DNA of 64,000 nt from Janthinobacterium sp. FW305-129 (GTDB lineage Bacteria; Pseudomonadota; Gammaproteobacteria; Burkholderiales; Burkholderiaceae_D): positions 206,774 through 270,773 of the forward strand of contig NZ_JACYMM010000011.1 in assembly GCF_020858115.1 (NCBI RefSeq). Direction: 5' to 3'. The translations under genes and the position numbers were made by a program. Of the stretch, positions 42,302-51,222 are shown one piece after another; position 1 is the first letter of the stretch, and each line of letters starts with the position of its first letter. The notes under the pieces were generated by a model that saw only the letters and a list, made by a program, of their open reading frames with translations, searched no databases and was not told the origin of the DNA.

Positions 42302-42766
42302 TCAAGGCCGGCCCTGGTTCGTTCCCGCCGGCCAGACCAGTTCCACGCGTGCGGAACTGCCCGCCTTGACCTGCACCTTGCGTTCCAGCGTCTTGCCGGC
42401 CAGGGTGGCGCGCAGGCTGTAGCTTCCCGGCGGCAGTTTCGCCAGCAGGAACGGGCCGCTGGCCGTCGTGTCCAGCACCGGAGCGCCCTTGGCGTCGCGT
42501 ATGTCCAGCTTCACGTCGGAGGCAAATTCCGCCTTGCCCGCCGCTTGCACGGAAAACACCAGGCTCAAGGGCCAATGCCGGCTGGCGCTCTTGATGGCCG
42601 TCGACTCCTCGAGACCGATGCCGCCGCTCAGGTACTCCACCGCCCCGCTCTTCTGCACGGGCGGCAGTGCGCCGTCGGTTTGCGCCTGCGCCGCACTTCC
42701 CAGCAACAACCCGGCGGCCAGCATTGCCGCCGCCAGGGTCAAGGTACCGCGTCTGTCTGGTGCCAT
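42302..42766 (-). CDS. Secreted protein with carboxypeptidase-regulatory-like fold
   Basis: 154 residues. Signal peptide LTLAAAMLAAGLLLGSAAQAQ cleaved after AQA. The rest is predicted to be a beta-sandwich resembling the carboxypeptidase regulatory-like domain, with LDIRDAKGAPVLDTTASGPFLLAKLPPGSYSL, a pattern found in many secreted proteins. Function unknown. A gap of 59 bases separates it from the YqaE/Pmp3-like gene upstream on the same strand. Confidence 0.7.
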   Translation of the reverse strand: MAPDRRGTLTLAAAMLAAGLLLGSAAQAQTDGALPPVQKSGAVEYLSGGIGLEESTAIKSASRHWPLSLVFSVQAAGKAEFASDVKLDIRDAKGAPVLDTTASGPFLLAKLPPGSYSLRATLAGKTLERKVQVKAGSSARVELVWPAGTNQGRP

Positions 42767-42825
42767 CTCACTCTCCTCGTGTTGGTTGAATCAAGATAGG
42801 AAGCGCAGCTTAGGCCAGCCTTAGC

Positions 42826-43017
42826 TTAGCGCCGGCGCATGGCCTCGGCGATCTTCTGGTCCGTCTTGAACTGGCTCAGCGAATACACGGCCCAGATCGT
42901 CGCTGGCAGCCAGCCGATCAAGGTAATCTGCAGTATCAGGCAAATGATGCCGGCAATGGGGCGGCCGATGGTAAAAAAGGTCAGCCACGGCAGTAACAGG
43001 GCAATCAGCAAGCGCAT
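42826..43017 (-). CDS. YqaE/Pmp3-family small membrane protein
   Basis: 63 residues with two membrane helices (LLIALLLPWLTFFTI and IICLILQITLIGWLPATIWAVYSL). The pattern LGWxPA-like IGWLPATIWAVY is characteristic of the Pmp3/YqaE proteolipid family, linked elsewhere to membrane potential and stress. The start at 43017 is chosen because AAGGAA precedes it; the extension upstream is not family-like. Confidence 0.85.
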   Translation of the reverse strand: MRLLIALLLPWLTFFTIGRPIAGIICLILQITLIGWLPATIWAVYSLSQFKTDQKIAEAMRRR

Positions 43018-43112
43018 CGTTCGTTCCTTGAGTAAACCCCTGTGCCGCGGGGACCGGGCCGGCATGCGCCGACGGTAAATTCAGTGAATCCGATTATAGC
43101 GATACCTGGCCC

Positions 43113-43979
43113 TCAAGCCTGCACGGGTGCCAGCAGTTTCTCCATCCAGGCCAGGATGGCGGCAAAGATCGCCTCGCGGTTCACTTCATTGAAGTTCTCG
43201 TGATAGTTGGCCGGGTAAAAATGGTAGTCGAGCAAGCCATCGGGCACGCTGCGCAGCAGGCTTTCCGTGGCGCGGCTATCGGCCAGCTTGTCGTCGCCCG
43301 CCACCACGGCGAACAAGGGGAAACGCCAGCCCGACAAGCCGCCCGCCAGCGCCTTTTGCGCCGACGTCAGCGCATGGGCGAAGCGCACCGACGCGGCACT
43401 GGCACGGATGCCGTCGCGCTCATCCTGGAAGTGGCGCGCGGTGATGGTTTGATCGTGCGTGAGCAGCATGGTCAAGTTGCCCAATGGCACTTTCATCGTG
43501 GGGAAGCGCTGCGCCAGCCAGCCGGACAGCATCTGCAGCACCTTCGGCACGGGAATCGCATTCACATAATACGGCGATGAGATGATGAAGCCTTTGATCG
43601 CCGGGTCGCCCGCAAAACGGCGCAAGCCCAGGTGGGTGGCGATCAGGCCGCCCATGGAATGGCCCATGACGAAGATCGGTACGCCCGGATACGCCTGCTT
43701 GACCCAGGCGAGGAACAGTTCTTCATCGTCGAGGAAGGCCTCGAACGAGGGAATATCGACCTTGCGCTGGCCGTCGTGGCCCACCATGTCGAAGCTGACG
43801 GTGGCGATGCCGTGCTGGCGAAAATACAGCGCCGGCGTGACGTAGTCGCCCGCATGCGCCATGCCGCCGTGGATCGCCAGGATCACGGCGCGAGGATGCT
43901 CGGGCTGCCAGATGTGGATGGGCCGCTCGACCTGGTCGCTGCACCGCAGGCTGGCCATCTTGTCTTCTGAAAAACGCAT
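43113..43979 (-). CDS. Alpha/beta hydrolase (monoacylglycerol-lipase-like)
   Basis: 288 residues. Contains the oxyanion segment VILAIHGGMAHAGDY, the nucleophile elbow VMGHSMGGLIA (Ser about 118) and a catalytic Asp/His region AVVAGDDKLAD and YPANYHENFNE. It belongs to the serine aminopeptidase/lysophospholipase (Hydrolase_4) group. Start at 43979 has AGGAG five bases before it; an ATG 15 bases upstream is less well placed. Lies 21 bp after the LysR gene on the same strand, so the two may form one transcript. Confidence 0.88.
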   Translation of the reverse strand: MRFSEDKMASLRCSDQVERPIHIWQPEHPRAVILAIHGGMAHAGDYVTPALYFRQHGIATVSFDMVGHDGQRKVDIPSFEAFLDDEELFLAWVKQAYPGVPIFVMGHSMGGLIATHLGLRRFAGDPAIKGFIISSPYYVNAIPVPKVLQMLSGWLAQRFPTMKVPLGNLTMLLTHDQTITARHFQDERDGIRASAASVRFAHALTSAQKALAGGLSGWRFPLFAVVAGDDKLADSRATESLLRSVPDGLLDYHFYPANYHENFNEVNREAIFAAILAWMEKLLAPVQA

Positions 43980-44000
43980 CGCTGCTCCTGTCATGCCCTG

Positions 44001-44894
44001 TCACGCCTTCAGGTGATCGATCAACTGGCGCGCATACAGGGGTAATTCACTGAACTGGCGCACGCAAATCGTCAGATTGCGTACCGACCAGGGATCGGAT
44101 AATTCCAGGCAGCGCAGCGCCATCGTCTGCTGGCAGCGGCTGGCAGCTGCCAACGGCACCACGCTGATGCCCACGCCGCTGGCCACCATGCGGCAGACGG
44201 CATCGAAGCTGCGCAGGCGCACGCGCACCTTCAACGGGCGGCCCAGGCGCGCGGCATGCATGCCCAGGTACTGCTGCATCGCGCTGTCGTCGGCCAGGCC
44301 GATGAAATCGTGATCCAGCACGCTGGCAAAGTCGACGACGCCGTCCTGGCCCAAGGCACGGTGGTGCACGCCGTCGGCCGCCGCGATCACCACCAGCCGG
44401 TCGGGGCGGAACAAAAACGTCTGCAAGCCGCGCATGTCGACCGAGTCGGAAACGATGCCCATGTCGGCCAGCCCTTCCGCGACGGCCTTGACGATATCGT
44501 AACTGAGACGCTCTTCCAGGTCGATGGTCAGGTTCGGGTGGCGGTCGAGAAAAGCACCGAGCGCCTCGGGCAGGAATTCGCTGAGCGCTGCCGTATTGCA
44601 CAGCAGCCGCAACTGCCCTTTCAAGCCGCGCGCAAATTCACCCAGTTCGCCGCGCATTTTCTCCATTTGCAGCAATACCAGGCGCGCGTGATGCAGCAAA
44701 GTCTGTCCCACGGGGGTCGGTTCCACGCCGCGCCGGCCCCGCAGCAGCAAGGGCATGCCCAGCATCTCTTCCATGCCGCGCACGCGCGCGCTGCTGGAGG
44801 CCAAGGCGAGATGGCTGCGCGCGGCGCCCGCCGTCAGGCTGCCCGCCTCCACCACGTTGACGAACAGCTGCAAATCGACCAGATCAAAGCGCAT
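44001..44894 (-). CDS. LysR-type transcriptional regulator
   Basis: 297 residues. N-terminal winged helix-turn-helix (LVDLQLFVNVVEAGSLTAGAA, ASSSARVRGMEEMLGMPLLLR) and the periplasmic-binding-protein-like effector domain (LRLLCNTAALSEFLPEAL, GVGISVVPLAAA). The start at 44894 is supported by AGGAGAG upstream. Divergent from the TauE permease at 45020 with a T-N11-A dyad between them, so it probably controls that operon and itself. Effector unknown, though the permease partner suggests a sulfonate or organic anion. Confidence 0.92.
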   Translation of the reverse strand: MRFDLVDLQLFVNVVEAGSLTAGAARSHLALASSSARVRGMEEMLGMPLLLRGRRGVEPTPVGQTLLHHARLVLLQMEKMRGELGEFARGLKGQLRLLCNTAALSEFLPEALGAFLDRHPNLTIDLEERLSYDIVKAVAEGLADMGIVSDSVDMRGLQTFLFRPDRLVVIAAADGVHHRALGQDGVVDFASVLDHDFIGLADDSAMQQYLGMHAARLGRPLKVRVRLRSFDAVCRMVASGVGISVVPLAAASRCQQTMALRCLELSDPWSVRNLTICVRQFSELPLYARQLIDHLKA

Positions 44895-44929
44895 GGCGGC
44901 TCTCCTTTTCGCCATCTTACCAGCCTTCG

Positions 44930-44955
44930 TATTTTACTGAGGCTGACTCAAAATA
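44930..44955. promoter_or_regulatory. Candidate LysR-type operator
   Basis: Within the divergent gap: TGAG-GCTGA-CTCA (44938-44950) forms a T-N11-A dyad, bordered by TATTTT and AAAATA outer arms. It starts 36 bases before the LysR start and 65 before the permease start, a classic position for LysR regulators. Confidence 0.5.
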
Positions 44956-45019
44956 ATCCACCTTGGCGAAACCGCCCAGCGCGCGCAGAATTCACGCAAA
45001 ATCAGTGTGGAATAGAAAA

Positions 45020-45763
45020 ATGGAGACGTCATACCTGCTGGCCGTCGGCGCCAGCTTCCTCGTCGCTGGCTTCGTCAAAGGCGTAGTCGGATTGGGCTTG
45101 CCGACGGTGGCCATGGGCACGCTCAGCCTCGTCATGCCGCCCGTGCAGGCGGCAGCCCTGCTGATCGTGCCGTCGATGGTGACGAATATCTGGCAACTGG
45201 CGGCCGGCCCCGGCCTGCGCGCGCTGCTGCGCCGTTTGTGGCCCATGCTGACCGCCGTCATGGCCGGCACCGTGGCGGGCGGCGCCCTGCTGCCGGCCGA
45301 CAGCGGGACCTTGGCCGTCGTCGCGCTGGGCGTGGCGCTGATGCTGTATGCGCTGGCGGGCCTGTTCTCGCTGCAGTTGCGCGTGCCGGCGCGGCATGAA
45401 GCGTGGCTGGGGCTCATGGCAGGCGCGGTGACGGGCCTGGTGACGGCCGCCACGGGCGTGTTCGTGATCCCCGCCGTGCCGTATCTGCAGGGACTGGGGC
45501 TGGCGCGCGATGCGCTGGTGCAGGCCCTGGGCCTGGCGTTTACGGCATCGACCGTGGCGCTGGCGGCCAGCCTGGCCCTGCACGGCGACTTCAGCCTCGG
45601 TGCGGCCGGCGCATCGGCGTATGCGCTGCTGCCGGCGCTGGCCGGCATGCTGGCCGGTCAATGGCTGCGCGGGCGCATCGCGCAGCACGTGTTCAGGCGA
45701 TGCTTTTTTGTCGGCCTGTTCGCCCTGGGCCTGCATGCGGCGCTCAAACCATGGCTGGCGTGA
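45020..45763 (+). CDS. TauE/SafE-family membrane permease
   Basis: 247 residues, about eight hydrophobic helices. Opens with VAGFVKGVVGLGLPTVAM and has a second inverted copy LMAGAVTGLVTAATGVFVIPAVPYLQ, the internal repeat of TauE/SafE (sulfite exporter-like) proteins. Substrate is not predictable. Divergent from the LysR gene and followed by a mini-GNAT gene overlapping in TGATG. Confidence 0.88.
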   Translation: METSYLLAVGASFLVAGFVKGVVGLGLPTVAMGTLSLVMPPVQAAALLIVPSMVTNIWQLAAGPGLRALLRRLWPMLTAVMAGTVAGGALLPADSGTLAVVALGVALMLYALAGLFSLQLRVPARHEAWLGLMAGAVTGLVTAATGVFVIPAVPYLQGLGLARDALVQALGLAFTASTVALAASLALHGDFSLGAAGASAYALLPALAGMLAGQWLRGRIAQHVFRRCFFVGLFALGLHAALKPWLA

Positions 45764-46005
45764 TGCGGATAGACTGGCAAGGGGACGGCGCGCTGTGCGC
45801 GTGGATCGACGGCCAGCAGGTGGCCATGCTCGATATCAGCAGACATGCGGATGAAGTGACGGTGAACATGCTGTTCGTGAAACCGCCGTTCCGGCGGCGC
45901 GGCATCGGCGGCGCGCTGCTGCGCCAGCTGCTGCAATGCCACCCGCAAGCCGGCGCCGCCTGCAGCGACCCGCGGTTGCGGGCGCTGCTGGAAAAGACGA
46001 CTTAA
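45763..46005 (+). CDS. Mini GNAT-like protein
   Basis: 80 residues. Contains VNMLFVKPPFRRRGIGGALLRQLL, where RRRGIGGALL is the acetyl-CoA pyrophosphate loop of GNAT N-acetyltransferases. It is short for a GNAT domain (usually about 140), so it may be a minimal N-acetyltransferase (YjdJ-like) or a partial one. The start overlaps the permease stop (TGATG), showing coupling. Its stop overlaps the pyrE stop by four bases on the opposite strand. Function not assigned. Confidence 0.65.
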   Translation: MRIDWQGDGALCAWIDGQQVAMLDISRHADEVTVNMLFVKPPFRRRGIGGALLRQLLQCHPQAGAACSDPRLRALLEKTT

Positions 46006-46664
46006 ATACCGTAGCGCGTGCGGTACGCGGAAACGGCATCCTTATATTGGAGCAGTTCCGGATCGGCGCCAGCGCCGTTCAGATAGCCGAACAAGTCGTC
46101 CAGGTTGCCGATCGAGATGACGGGAATGCCGTACTGTTTCGACACTTCCTGCACCGCCGAACTTGGCGACAGCTGGCCGTCCGGGCCCGAACGCTCCATG
46201 CGGTCCAGGGCGATCAGCACGGCGCATGGCTCGGCGCCAGCGGCGCGGATCATGTCCACCGATTCGCGTACCGAGGTGCCGGCCGAGATCACATCGTCAA
46301 TAATGACAACTTTGCCATGCAGCTTGGCGCCGACGATGGTGCCGCCTTCGCCATGGTCCTTGGCTTCCTTGCGGTTGAAGGCGAACGAGGTGTTGCGGCC
46401 CTTGCCGGCCAGCGCCACGGCGGTGGCCGACGCCAGGGTGATGCCCTTGTAGGCGGGCCCGAACAGCATGTCGAATTCGACGCCCGAGTCGAGCAGGGTC
46501 TGCGCGTAGAACTGCGCCAGCTCGGCCAGAGTGGCGCCGTCATGGAACAGGCCCGCATTGAAGAAGTACGGCGACTGGCGTCCGGCCTTGGTGGTGAACT
46601 CGCCAAACCGCAAGACTCCCTTGGATACTGAAAACGCGATAAACTGCTGGCGTAAATTATTCAC
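46002..46664 (-). CDS. pyrE: Orotate phosphoribosyltransferase
   Basis: 220 residues. Catalyses orotate + PRPP to OMP in pyrimidine synthesis. The N-terminus is NNLRQQFIAFSVSKGVLRFGEF and the PRPP loop VVIIDDVISAGTSVRES is intact. Start is GTG at 46664, with GAGG five bases before it; an overlapping ATG two bases upstream is in another frame and stops at once. Confidence 0.96.
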   Translation of the reverse strand: MNNLRQQFIAFSVSKGVLRFGEFTTKAGRQSPYFFNAGLFHDGATLAELAQFYAQTLLDSGVEFDMLFGPAYKGITLASATAVALAGKGRNTSFAFNRKEAKDHGEGGTIVGAKLHGKVVIIDDVISAGTSVRESVDMIRAAGAEPCAVLIALDRMERSGPDGQLSPSSAVQEVSKQYGIPVISIGNLDDLFGYLNGAGADPELLQYKDAVSAYRTRYGI

Positions 46665-46784
46665 ATTAGCCTCATTTTTTAAAAGTGCCTGTATTTTAAT
46701 CCGCGCGCAGCGGCGAGACAATCGCCATGCCGCGCCCGCCGGCCCCGTCCAGCGCCGCTGGCGCTCACCATTGACTCTCGACCT

Positions 46785-47561
46785 ATGCCAAAAATTATCT
46801 CCGCCAACCTGAACGGCATCCGCTCCGCCGCCAAAAAAGGCTTTTTCAACTGGATGGGCACGCAAACGGCCGATTTCATCTGCGTGCAGGAATTGAAGGC
46901 GCAACTGCCCGACATGACGCCGGAATTCCTCAACCCGCACGGCTATCATGGCCATTTCCACTATGCCGAGAAAAAAGGCTATTCCGGCACGGGCGTGTAC
47001 AGCAAGGTGGAGCCGGACGCCGTGCATATCGGCTTCGGCAGCCCTGAATTCGATGCCGAAGGACGCTATGTACGGTGTGATTTTGGCAACCTGTCCGTCA
47101 TTTCCGTGTACTGCCCCTCCGGCTCGTCCGGCCCGGAGCGCCAGGAAGCCAAGTTCCGCTTCATGGAGCTGTTCCTGCCGCACCTGCTGGAATTGAAGGC
47201 GCTGGGCCGCGAAGTGGTCATCTGCGGCGACTGGAACATCGCCCACCACGAAATCGACCTGAAAAACTGGAAGGGCAACAAGAAGAATTCCGGCTTCCTG
47301 CCAGAGGAACGCGCATGGCTGACGCGCGTCTTCGATGAAGTGGGCTTCGTCGACGTGCACCGCGGCCTGGACAAGCGCGAAGACCAGTACACCTGGTGGA
47401 GCAACCGCGGACAAGCCTACGCGAAGAACGTGGGCTGGCGCATCGATTACCACGTCGCCACGCCAGGCATCGCCGCCCAGGCGCATACGGTCAGCGTCTA
47501 CAAGGACGAGCGTTTTTCCGATCACGCGCCTTTGATCATCGATTACACGCTCAAGGCATAA
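46785..47561 (+). CDS. xth: Exodeoxyribonuclease III
   Basis: 258 residues. AP endonuclease/3'-exonuclease of base excision repair. Conserved motifs: KIISANLNGIRSA, the metal-ligand Glu in ICVQELKAQ, CGDWNIAH and SDHAPLIIDY at the end. Divergent from pyrE with a gap of 120 bp; xth-pyrE neighbours are common in betaproteobacteria. Confidence 0.95.
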   Translation: MPKIISANLNGIRSAAKKGFFNWMGTQTADFICVQELKAQLPDMTPEFLNPHGYHGHFHYAEKKGYSGTGVYSKVEPDAVHIGFGSPEFDAEGRYVRCDFGNLSVISVYCPSGSSGPERQEAKFRFMELFLPHLLELKALGREVVICGDWNIAHHEIDLKNWKGNKKNSGFLPEERAWLTRVFDEVGFVDVHRGLDKREDQYTWWSNRGQAYAKNVGWRIDYHVATPGIAAQAHTVSVYKDERFSDHAPLIIDYTLKA

Positions 47562-47567
47562 GCACCG

Positions 47568-48467
47568 CTACAGGCTGCGCCGGCTTTCAAAGTGGCGCGG
47601 CTCGCCCGTCAATGGATCCGTGAAATCGATGGCGCGCGCCAGCAGCTGCAAGGGCTGCGACATGTCGTCTTCCTTGCACGGCAGCGCCACCGGGTAAAAC
47701 GCATCGTTGACGATGGGGATGCCCAGCGAGGCCAGATGCACGCGCAGCTGGTGCTTGCGGCCCGTGTGCGGCTGCAGCCGGTACAAGACCACATCGCCGC
47801 GCTCTTCGATCACGTCGATGACGGTTTCCGAATTCGGCTCGCCCGCCTCCTCGCGCATGAGGAAAAACTGCTCGCCTTCAACCATGCGGCTGCGGTAGGT
47901 AAACGGGAAATCGCGGCCCGCCAGCACGGGCGCCAGCGCCTCGTACGTCTTGCGCACTTCGCGGCGCTGGAACAGCGTTTGATACGCGCCCCGGCTGGCT
48001 ATCTGGCGCGAAAAAATCACCACGCCGGCCGTCTCGCGGTCAAGGCGGTGGATCGGCGTCAGGTCGGCGCAATCCAGTTTTTTCTTCAGGCGCGTCAGCA
48101 GGGTCTCCTGCACGAAGCGCCCGCCCGGCGTCATGGGCAGGAAATGCGGCTTGTCGACCACGACCAGATGCTCATCCTGGAACAGGATCTCTTCCTGGAA
48201 GGGGATCGGCGTCTCGCGCTCCAGCTCGCGGTAGTAAAAAATGCGCATGCCGCGCCGGTATGCGCTGTCGGGCCCCAGCGCGGCGCCGTCGCCATCGACC
48301 ACTTCGCCGCGCGCCATGCGGTCCAGCCATTGCGCGGCACTGATCTGCGGATAGCGTTCGATCAGGAAGGTGAGCATGTCCGGCCACTGCCCCTCCGGCA
48401 ACCACAGATAGCTGGGCGCCACGCCGTCGCGCATGGGCAAGGGAGCGGCGGCGTGACGGGACGACAT
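47568..48467 (-). CDS. RluA-family pseudouridine synthase
   Basis: 299 residues. The catalytic Asp is in THE conserved HRLDRETAGVVIF motif; other family signatures are VVVDKPHFLPMTPGG and LQPHTGRKHQLRVHLA. It has an extra N-terminal segment that resembles the S4-free type used on tRNA or rRNA; the target position cannot be assigned. Starts one base after the M48 protease stop (TAG-G-ATG), so it is probably co-transcribed. Confidence 0.88.
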   Translation of the reverse strand: MSSRHAAAPLPMRDGVAPSYLWLPEGQWPDMLTFLIERYPQISAAQWLDRMARGEVVDGDGAALGPDSAYRRGMRIFYYRELERETPIPFQEEILFQDEHLVVVDKPHFLPMTPGGRFVQETLLTRLKKKLDCADLTPIHRLDRETAGVVIFSRQIASRGAYQTLFQRREVRKTYEALAPVLAGRDFPFTYRSRMVEGEQFFLMREEAGEPNSETVIDVIEERGDVVLYRLQPHTGRKHQLRVHLASLGIPIVNDAFYPVALPCKEDDMSQPLQLLARAIDFTDPLTGEPRHFESRRSL

Positions 48468-48468
48468 C

Positions 48469-49371
48469 CTAGCGCTGCGCGATGGCGTTGCTGCGGTACG
48501 GCGGCAAGGCATCCACGCTGACGCCCTTGCTGCGCGCGTACAAGGGCAGCACTTGCGCCATGTGGCTGTTCATCTGCGAGATGCGGTCCTTGCCCGATGG
48601 GTGCGTCGAGAGGAATTCGGGCGGCGCGCCCGCGCTTACTGCCGCCATTTTCTGCCACAGCACCACGCCGGCGCGCGGGTCGAAACCGGCGCGCGCGGCC
48701 AGGTCCATGCCGATCAGGTCCGCCTCGCGTTCATCATCGCGCGAAAACTTCAGCATCACGCCCTTGGCCGCCATATTCGTGGCGGTGCTGGTCAGATTCG
48801 GATCGACGCCGAGCCAGGCCGACAGGCCCGCGCCGGCCAGCTTGGCGCCGACGGCGGCCAGGTTGCCCTTGCCGGCCTGCGCCTGCGAGTGTTCGCGCAA
48901 GGCGTGCGAAATTTCATGGCCCATGACGATGGCGACTTCGTCGTCCGTCAGATTCAGCTTGGTGATGATGCCGCTGTAAAAAGCGATCTGCCCGCCCGGC
49001 ATGCAAAAGGCGTTGACCTCGTCCGAGTTGAGCAGGTTGACCTGCCAGTTCCAGCTGGCCGCCGCCTCGTTCCAGCGCGTCGCAAACGGGATGATGCGCT
49101 GGGCGATGGCGCGCAGGCGTTTGACCTGCGGATCTCTGTCGGGCACCAGCGCATTTTTTTCCTTCGCCTCGTTGACCAGCTGCGTATATTGCTGCTTCGA
49201 CTGTGCATTGAAATCGGCGCCGCCGGCAAAGATGCGCGAAGTCGACAAGGGACGCACCTCGATGCCATCCTGTACCGTCGCCTGCTGGGCGTGGACGGAC
49301 AGGGGCGCCAGCGCGGTGGCCGCGCACAGGCTGGCCAGGATGGTGTAACGTTTAAGGGATATTGGTGCCAT
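48469..49371 (-). CDS. M48-family periplasmic metalloprotease
   Basis: 300 residues. Signal peptide to about residue 28 (ALAPLSVHAQ), then the M48 core with HEISHALREH zinc site and the third ligand Glu in DEREADLIGMDLAA. Ends with PPEFLSTHPSGKDRI, typical of the family (BepA/LoiP-like). Likely a periplasmic quality-control or lipoprotein protease. Overlaps ampG by 20 bases; GGAGG lies eight bases before the start. Confidence 0.92.
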   Translation of the reverse strand: MAPISLKRYTILASLCAATALAPLSVHAQQATVQDGIEVRPLSTSRIFAGGADFNAQSKQQYTQLVNEAKEKNALVPDRDPQVKRLRAIAQRIIPFATRWNEAAASWNWQVNLLNSDEVNAFCMPGGQIAFYSGIITKLNLTDDEVAIVMGHEISHALREHSQAQAGKGNLAAVGAKLAGAGLSAWLGVDPNLTSTATNMAAKGVMLKFSRDDEREADLIGMDLAARAGFDPRAGVVLWQKMAAVSAGAPPEFLSTHPSGKDRISQMNSHMAQVLPLYARSKGVSVDALPPYRSNAIAQR

Positions 49372-50611
49372 TGGCAGACCTCCATGGAGCGATTTTAGGC
49401 AGCATCATCATGGCCGGGAAGGCCAGGAAGAAGCACACGATGAAAAACGAGAACCAGCCCAATTCCGCGACCAGAAAACCCACCGAGGCATTGATCAGGG
49501 TGCGCGGCACGGCGCTCAGGCTGGAAAACAGGGCATATTGCGTGGCCGTGTAGCGCGGGTCCGTGCTGCGCGACAGGAACGCGACAAAGGCGGCCGCGCC
49601 CAGGCCCAGGCTGGCGAACGCTTCAAAACCGATCACAGCACTCAATAACATGGTGTTCGGCCCCACCTGCGCCAGCCAGGCGAAACCGAGAATGGCGATC
49701 GCCTGCAGCGCGCCGAATACCCACAGGCCCCGGTTGATGCCCAGCTTGAGCATCCACACGCCACCCACCACGCCGCCGGCCAGGCTGGCCCAGAAACCCG
49801 TGGTATTGGCGGCCAGGCCGATCTGCGTCATGGAAAAACCCAGGTCCAGATAAAACTTCGTCGCCAGCGCCGTCGCCATGCTGTCGCCTATCTTGTAGAG
49901 TAATACGAAAGCGAGTATCCACATTGCGTTACGCCAACCATCGCGCGCGATGAATTCCTGGAACGGCAAAATAATCGCTTCGCGCATGGTCTTCGGCGGC
50001 GAGCCGTACACGGTGGGTTCCTTGATAAGCAAAGTGCACACGAGGCCCGGCAGCATGAAGGCGGCCGTGATCCAGAAGACGGGCTGCCACGGCATGCGGT
50101 CGGCCAGGATCAGCGACAGCGCGCCCGGCACCATGCCCGCCACTTTATACGCGTTGACGATGACGGCGGCGCCCAGGCCCTGCTCGTTATCGGACAGGAT
50201 TTCGCGCCGGTAGGCGTCGATGACGATGTCCTGGCTGGCCGACAGAAAGGCGACCCCGCCGGCAGCGGCCGCGATCAGGCCGATCTGCGTGAGCGGGTCC
50301 AGCATGCCCATGCCGCCGATGGAAAAGAACAGCGCCACTTGCGTGGCCGCCATCCAGCCGCGCCGGCGCCCCAGTCCCAGGATGCGGTAGCGGTCCATCA
50401 GGGGCGCCCACAGGAATTTCCAGATGTAGGGGAACTGCACCAGGGCGAACAGCCCCAGCGCCTTGACGTTCAAGCCCGACTTGGCCAGCCATGCCTGCAG
50501 CAGGTACAGCAGAATGAACAGGGGCAGGCCGGAACTGAAGCCCAGCACCAGCACGGCCAGCATGCGGCCATTGGCATAGGAACGCCAGCCAGGCGCCGGG
50601 CTTGTGGTCAT
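49352..50611 (-). CDS. ampG: AmpG-like muropeptide permease
   Basis: 419 residues, about twelve membrane helices, major facilitator superfamily. Key segments for AmpG: GFSSGLPLFILLYLLQAWLA at the start, QFPYIWKFLWAPLMDRY, and SASQDIVIDAYRREILSDNEQG. It imports anhydromuropeptides for peptidoglycan recycling. The start overlaps the metW stop (TGATG). Confidence 0.9.
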   Translation of the reverse strand: MTTSPAPGWRSYANGRMLAVLVLGFSSGLPLFILLYLLQAWLAKSGLNVKALGLFALVQFPYIWKFLWAPLMDRYRILGLGRRRGWMAATQVALFFSIGGMGMLDPLTQIGLIAAAAGGVAFLSASQDIVIDAYRREILSDNEQGLGAAVIVNAYKVAGMVPGALSLILADRMPWQPVFWITAAFMLPGLVCTLLIKEPTVYGSPPKTMREAIILPFQEFIARDGWRNAMWILAFVLLYKIGDSMATALATKFYLDLGFSMTQIGLAANTTGFWASLAGGVVGGVWMLKLGINRGLWVFGALQAIAILGFAWLAQVGPNTMLLSAVIGFEAFASLGLGAAAFVAFLSRSTDPRYTATQYALFSSLSAVPRTLINASVGFLVAELGWFSFFIVCFFLAFPAMMMLPKIAPWRSANGTNIP

Positions 50612-51222
50612 CAATGCACCGCTTTTTTACGCAGGCGGAAGACGGCCAGGTCGCCGCGCAGGTTCGGCAGCACGGAGACCATCTTGCCTTCGGCCAGGGC
50701 CACGCAGTCGATCACTTCCAGGCCGCATTCTTCGGCCAGTTCGCGGAAGTCGTTGATGGTGGCGCAGCGCACGTTGGGCGTGTCGTACCACTGGTAAGGC
50801 AGCGACTTCGACACGGGCATGCGGCCTTTCAGCAATGCCACGCGGTGCGGCCAGTAGGCGAAGTTGGGGAACGAGACGATGGCCTCGGCGCCCACGCGCA
50901 CGATGTCGCGCAGCAGCGGCTCGACCTGCTTCATCATCTGCAGCGACGACAGGCACAACACCGTATCGAAACTGTTGTCGCCAAAGATGGCCAGGCCCTT
51001 TTCCATGTCCTGCTGGATCACATTGACGCCGCGCAAAGTACTGGCCAATACCTTGTCGTCGGCGATCTCGATGCCATAGCCGCTGCATTCCTTGTCGCTT
51101 TGCAGGTACTGCAGCATCACGCCTTCGCCGCAGCCCACGTCCAGCACATGCGCGTTCTTCGGCACCCAGTGGGCGATGAAGGCCAGGTCGGGGCGCAGCG
51201 CGCTCAATTCGTCAAAAGTCAT
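50611..51222 (-). CDS. metW: MetW, methionine biosynthesis protein
   Basis: 203 residues, a class I methyltransferase-like fold with [17 protein letters not shown] (SAM-binding), and [20 protein letters not shown]. MetW is genetically linked to metX and needed for methionine synthesis in several bacteria, though its exact activity is unsettled. Starts by overlapping the metX stop (ATGA). Confidence 0.93.
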   Translation of the reverse strand: MTFDELSALRPDLAFIAHWVPKNAHVLDVGCGEGVMLQYLQSDKECSGYGIEIADDKVLASTLRGVNVIQQDMEKGLAIFGDNSFDTVLCLSSLQMMKQVEPLLRDIVRVGAEAIVSFPNFAYWPHRVALLKGRMPVSKSLPYQWYDTPNVRCATINDFRELAEECGLEVIDCVALAEGKMVSVLPNLRGDLAVFRLRKKAVH

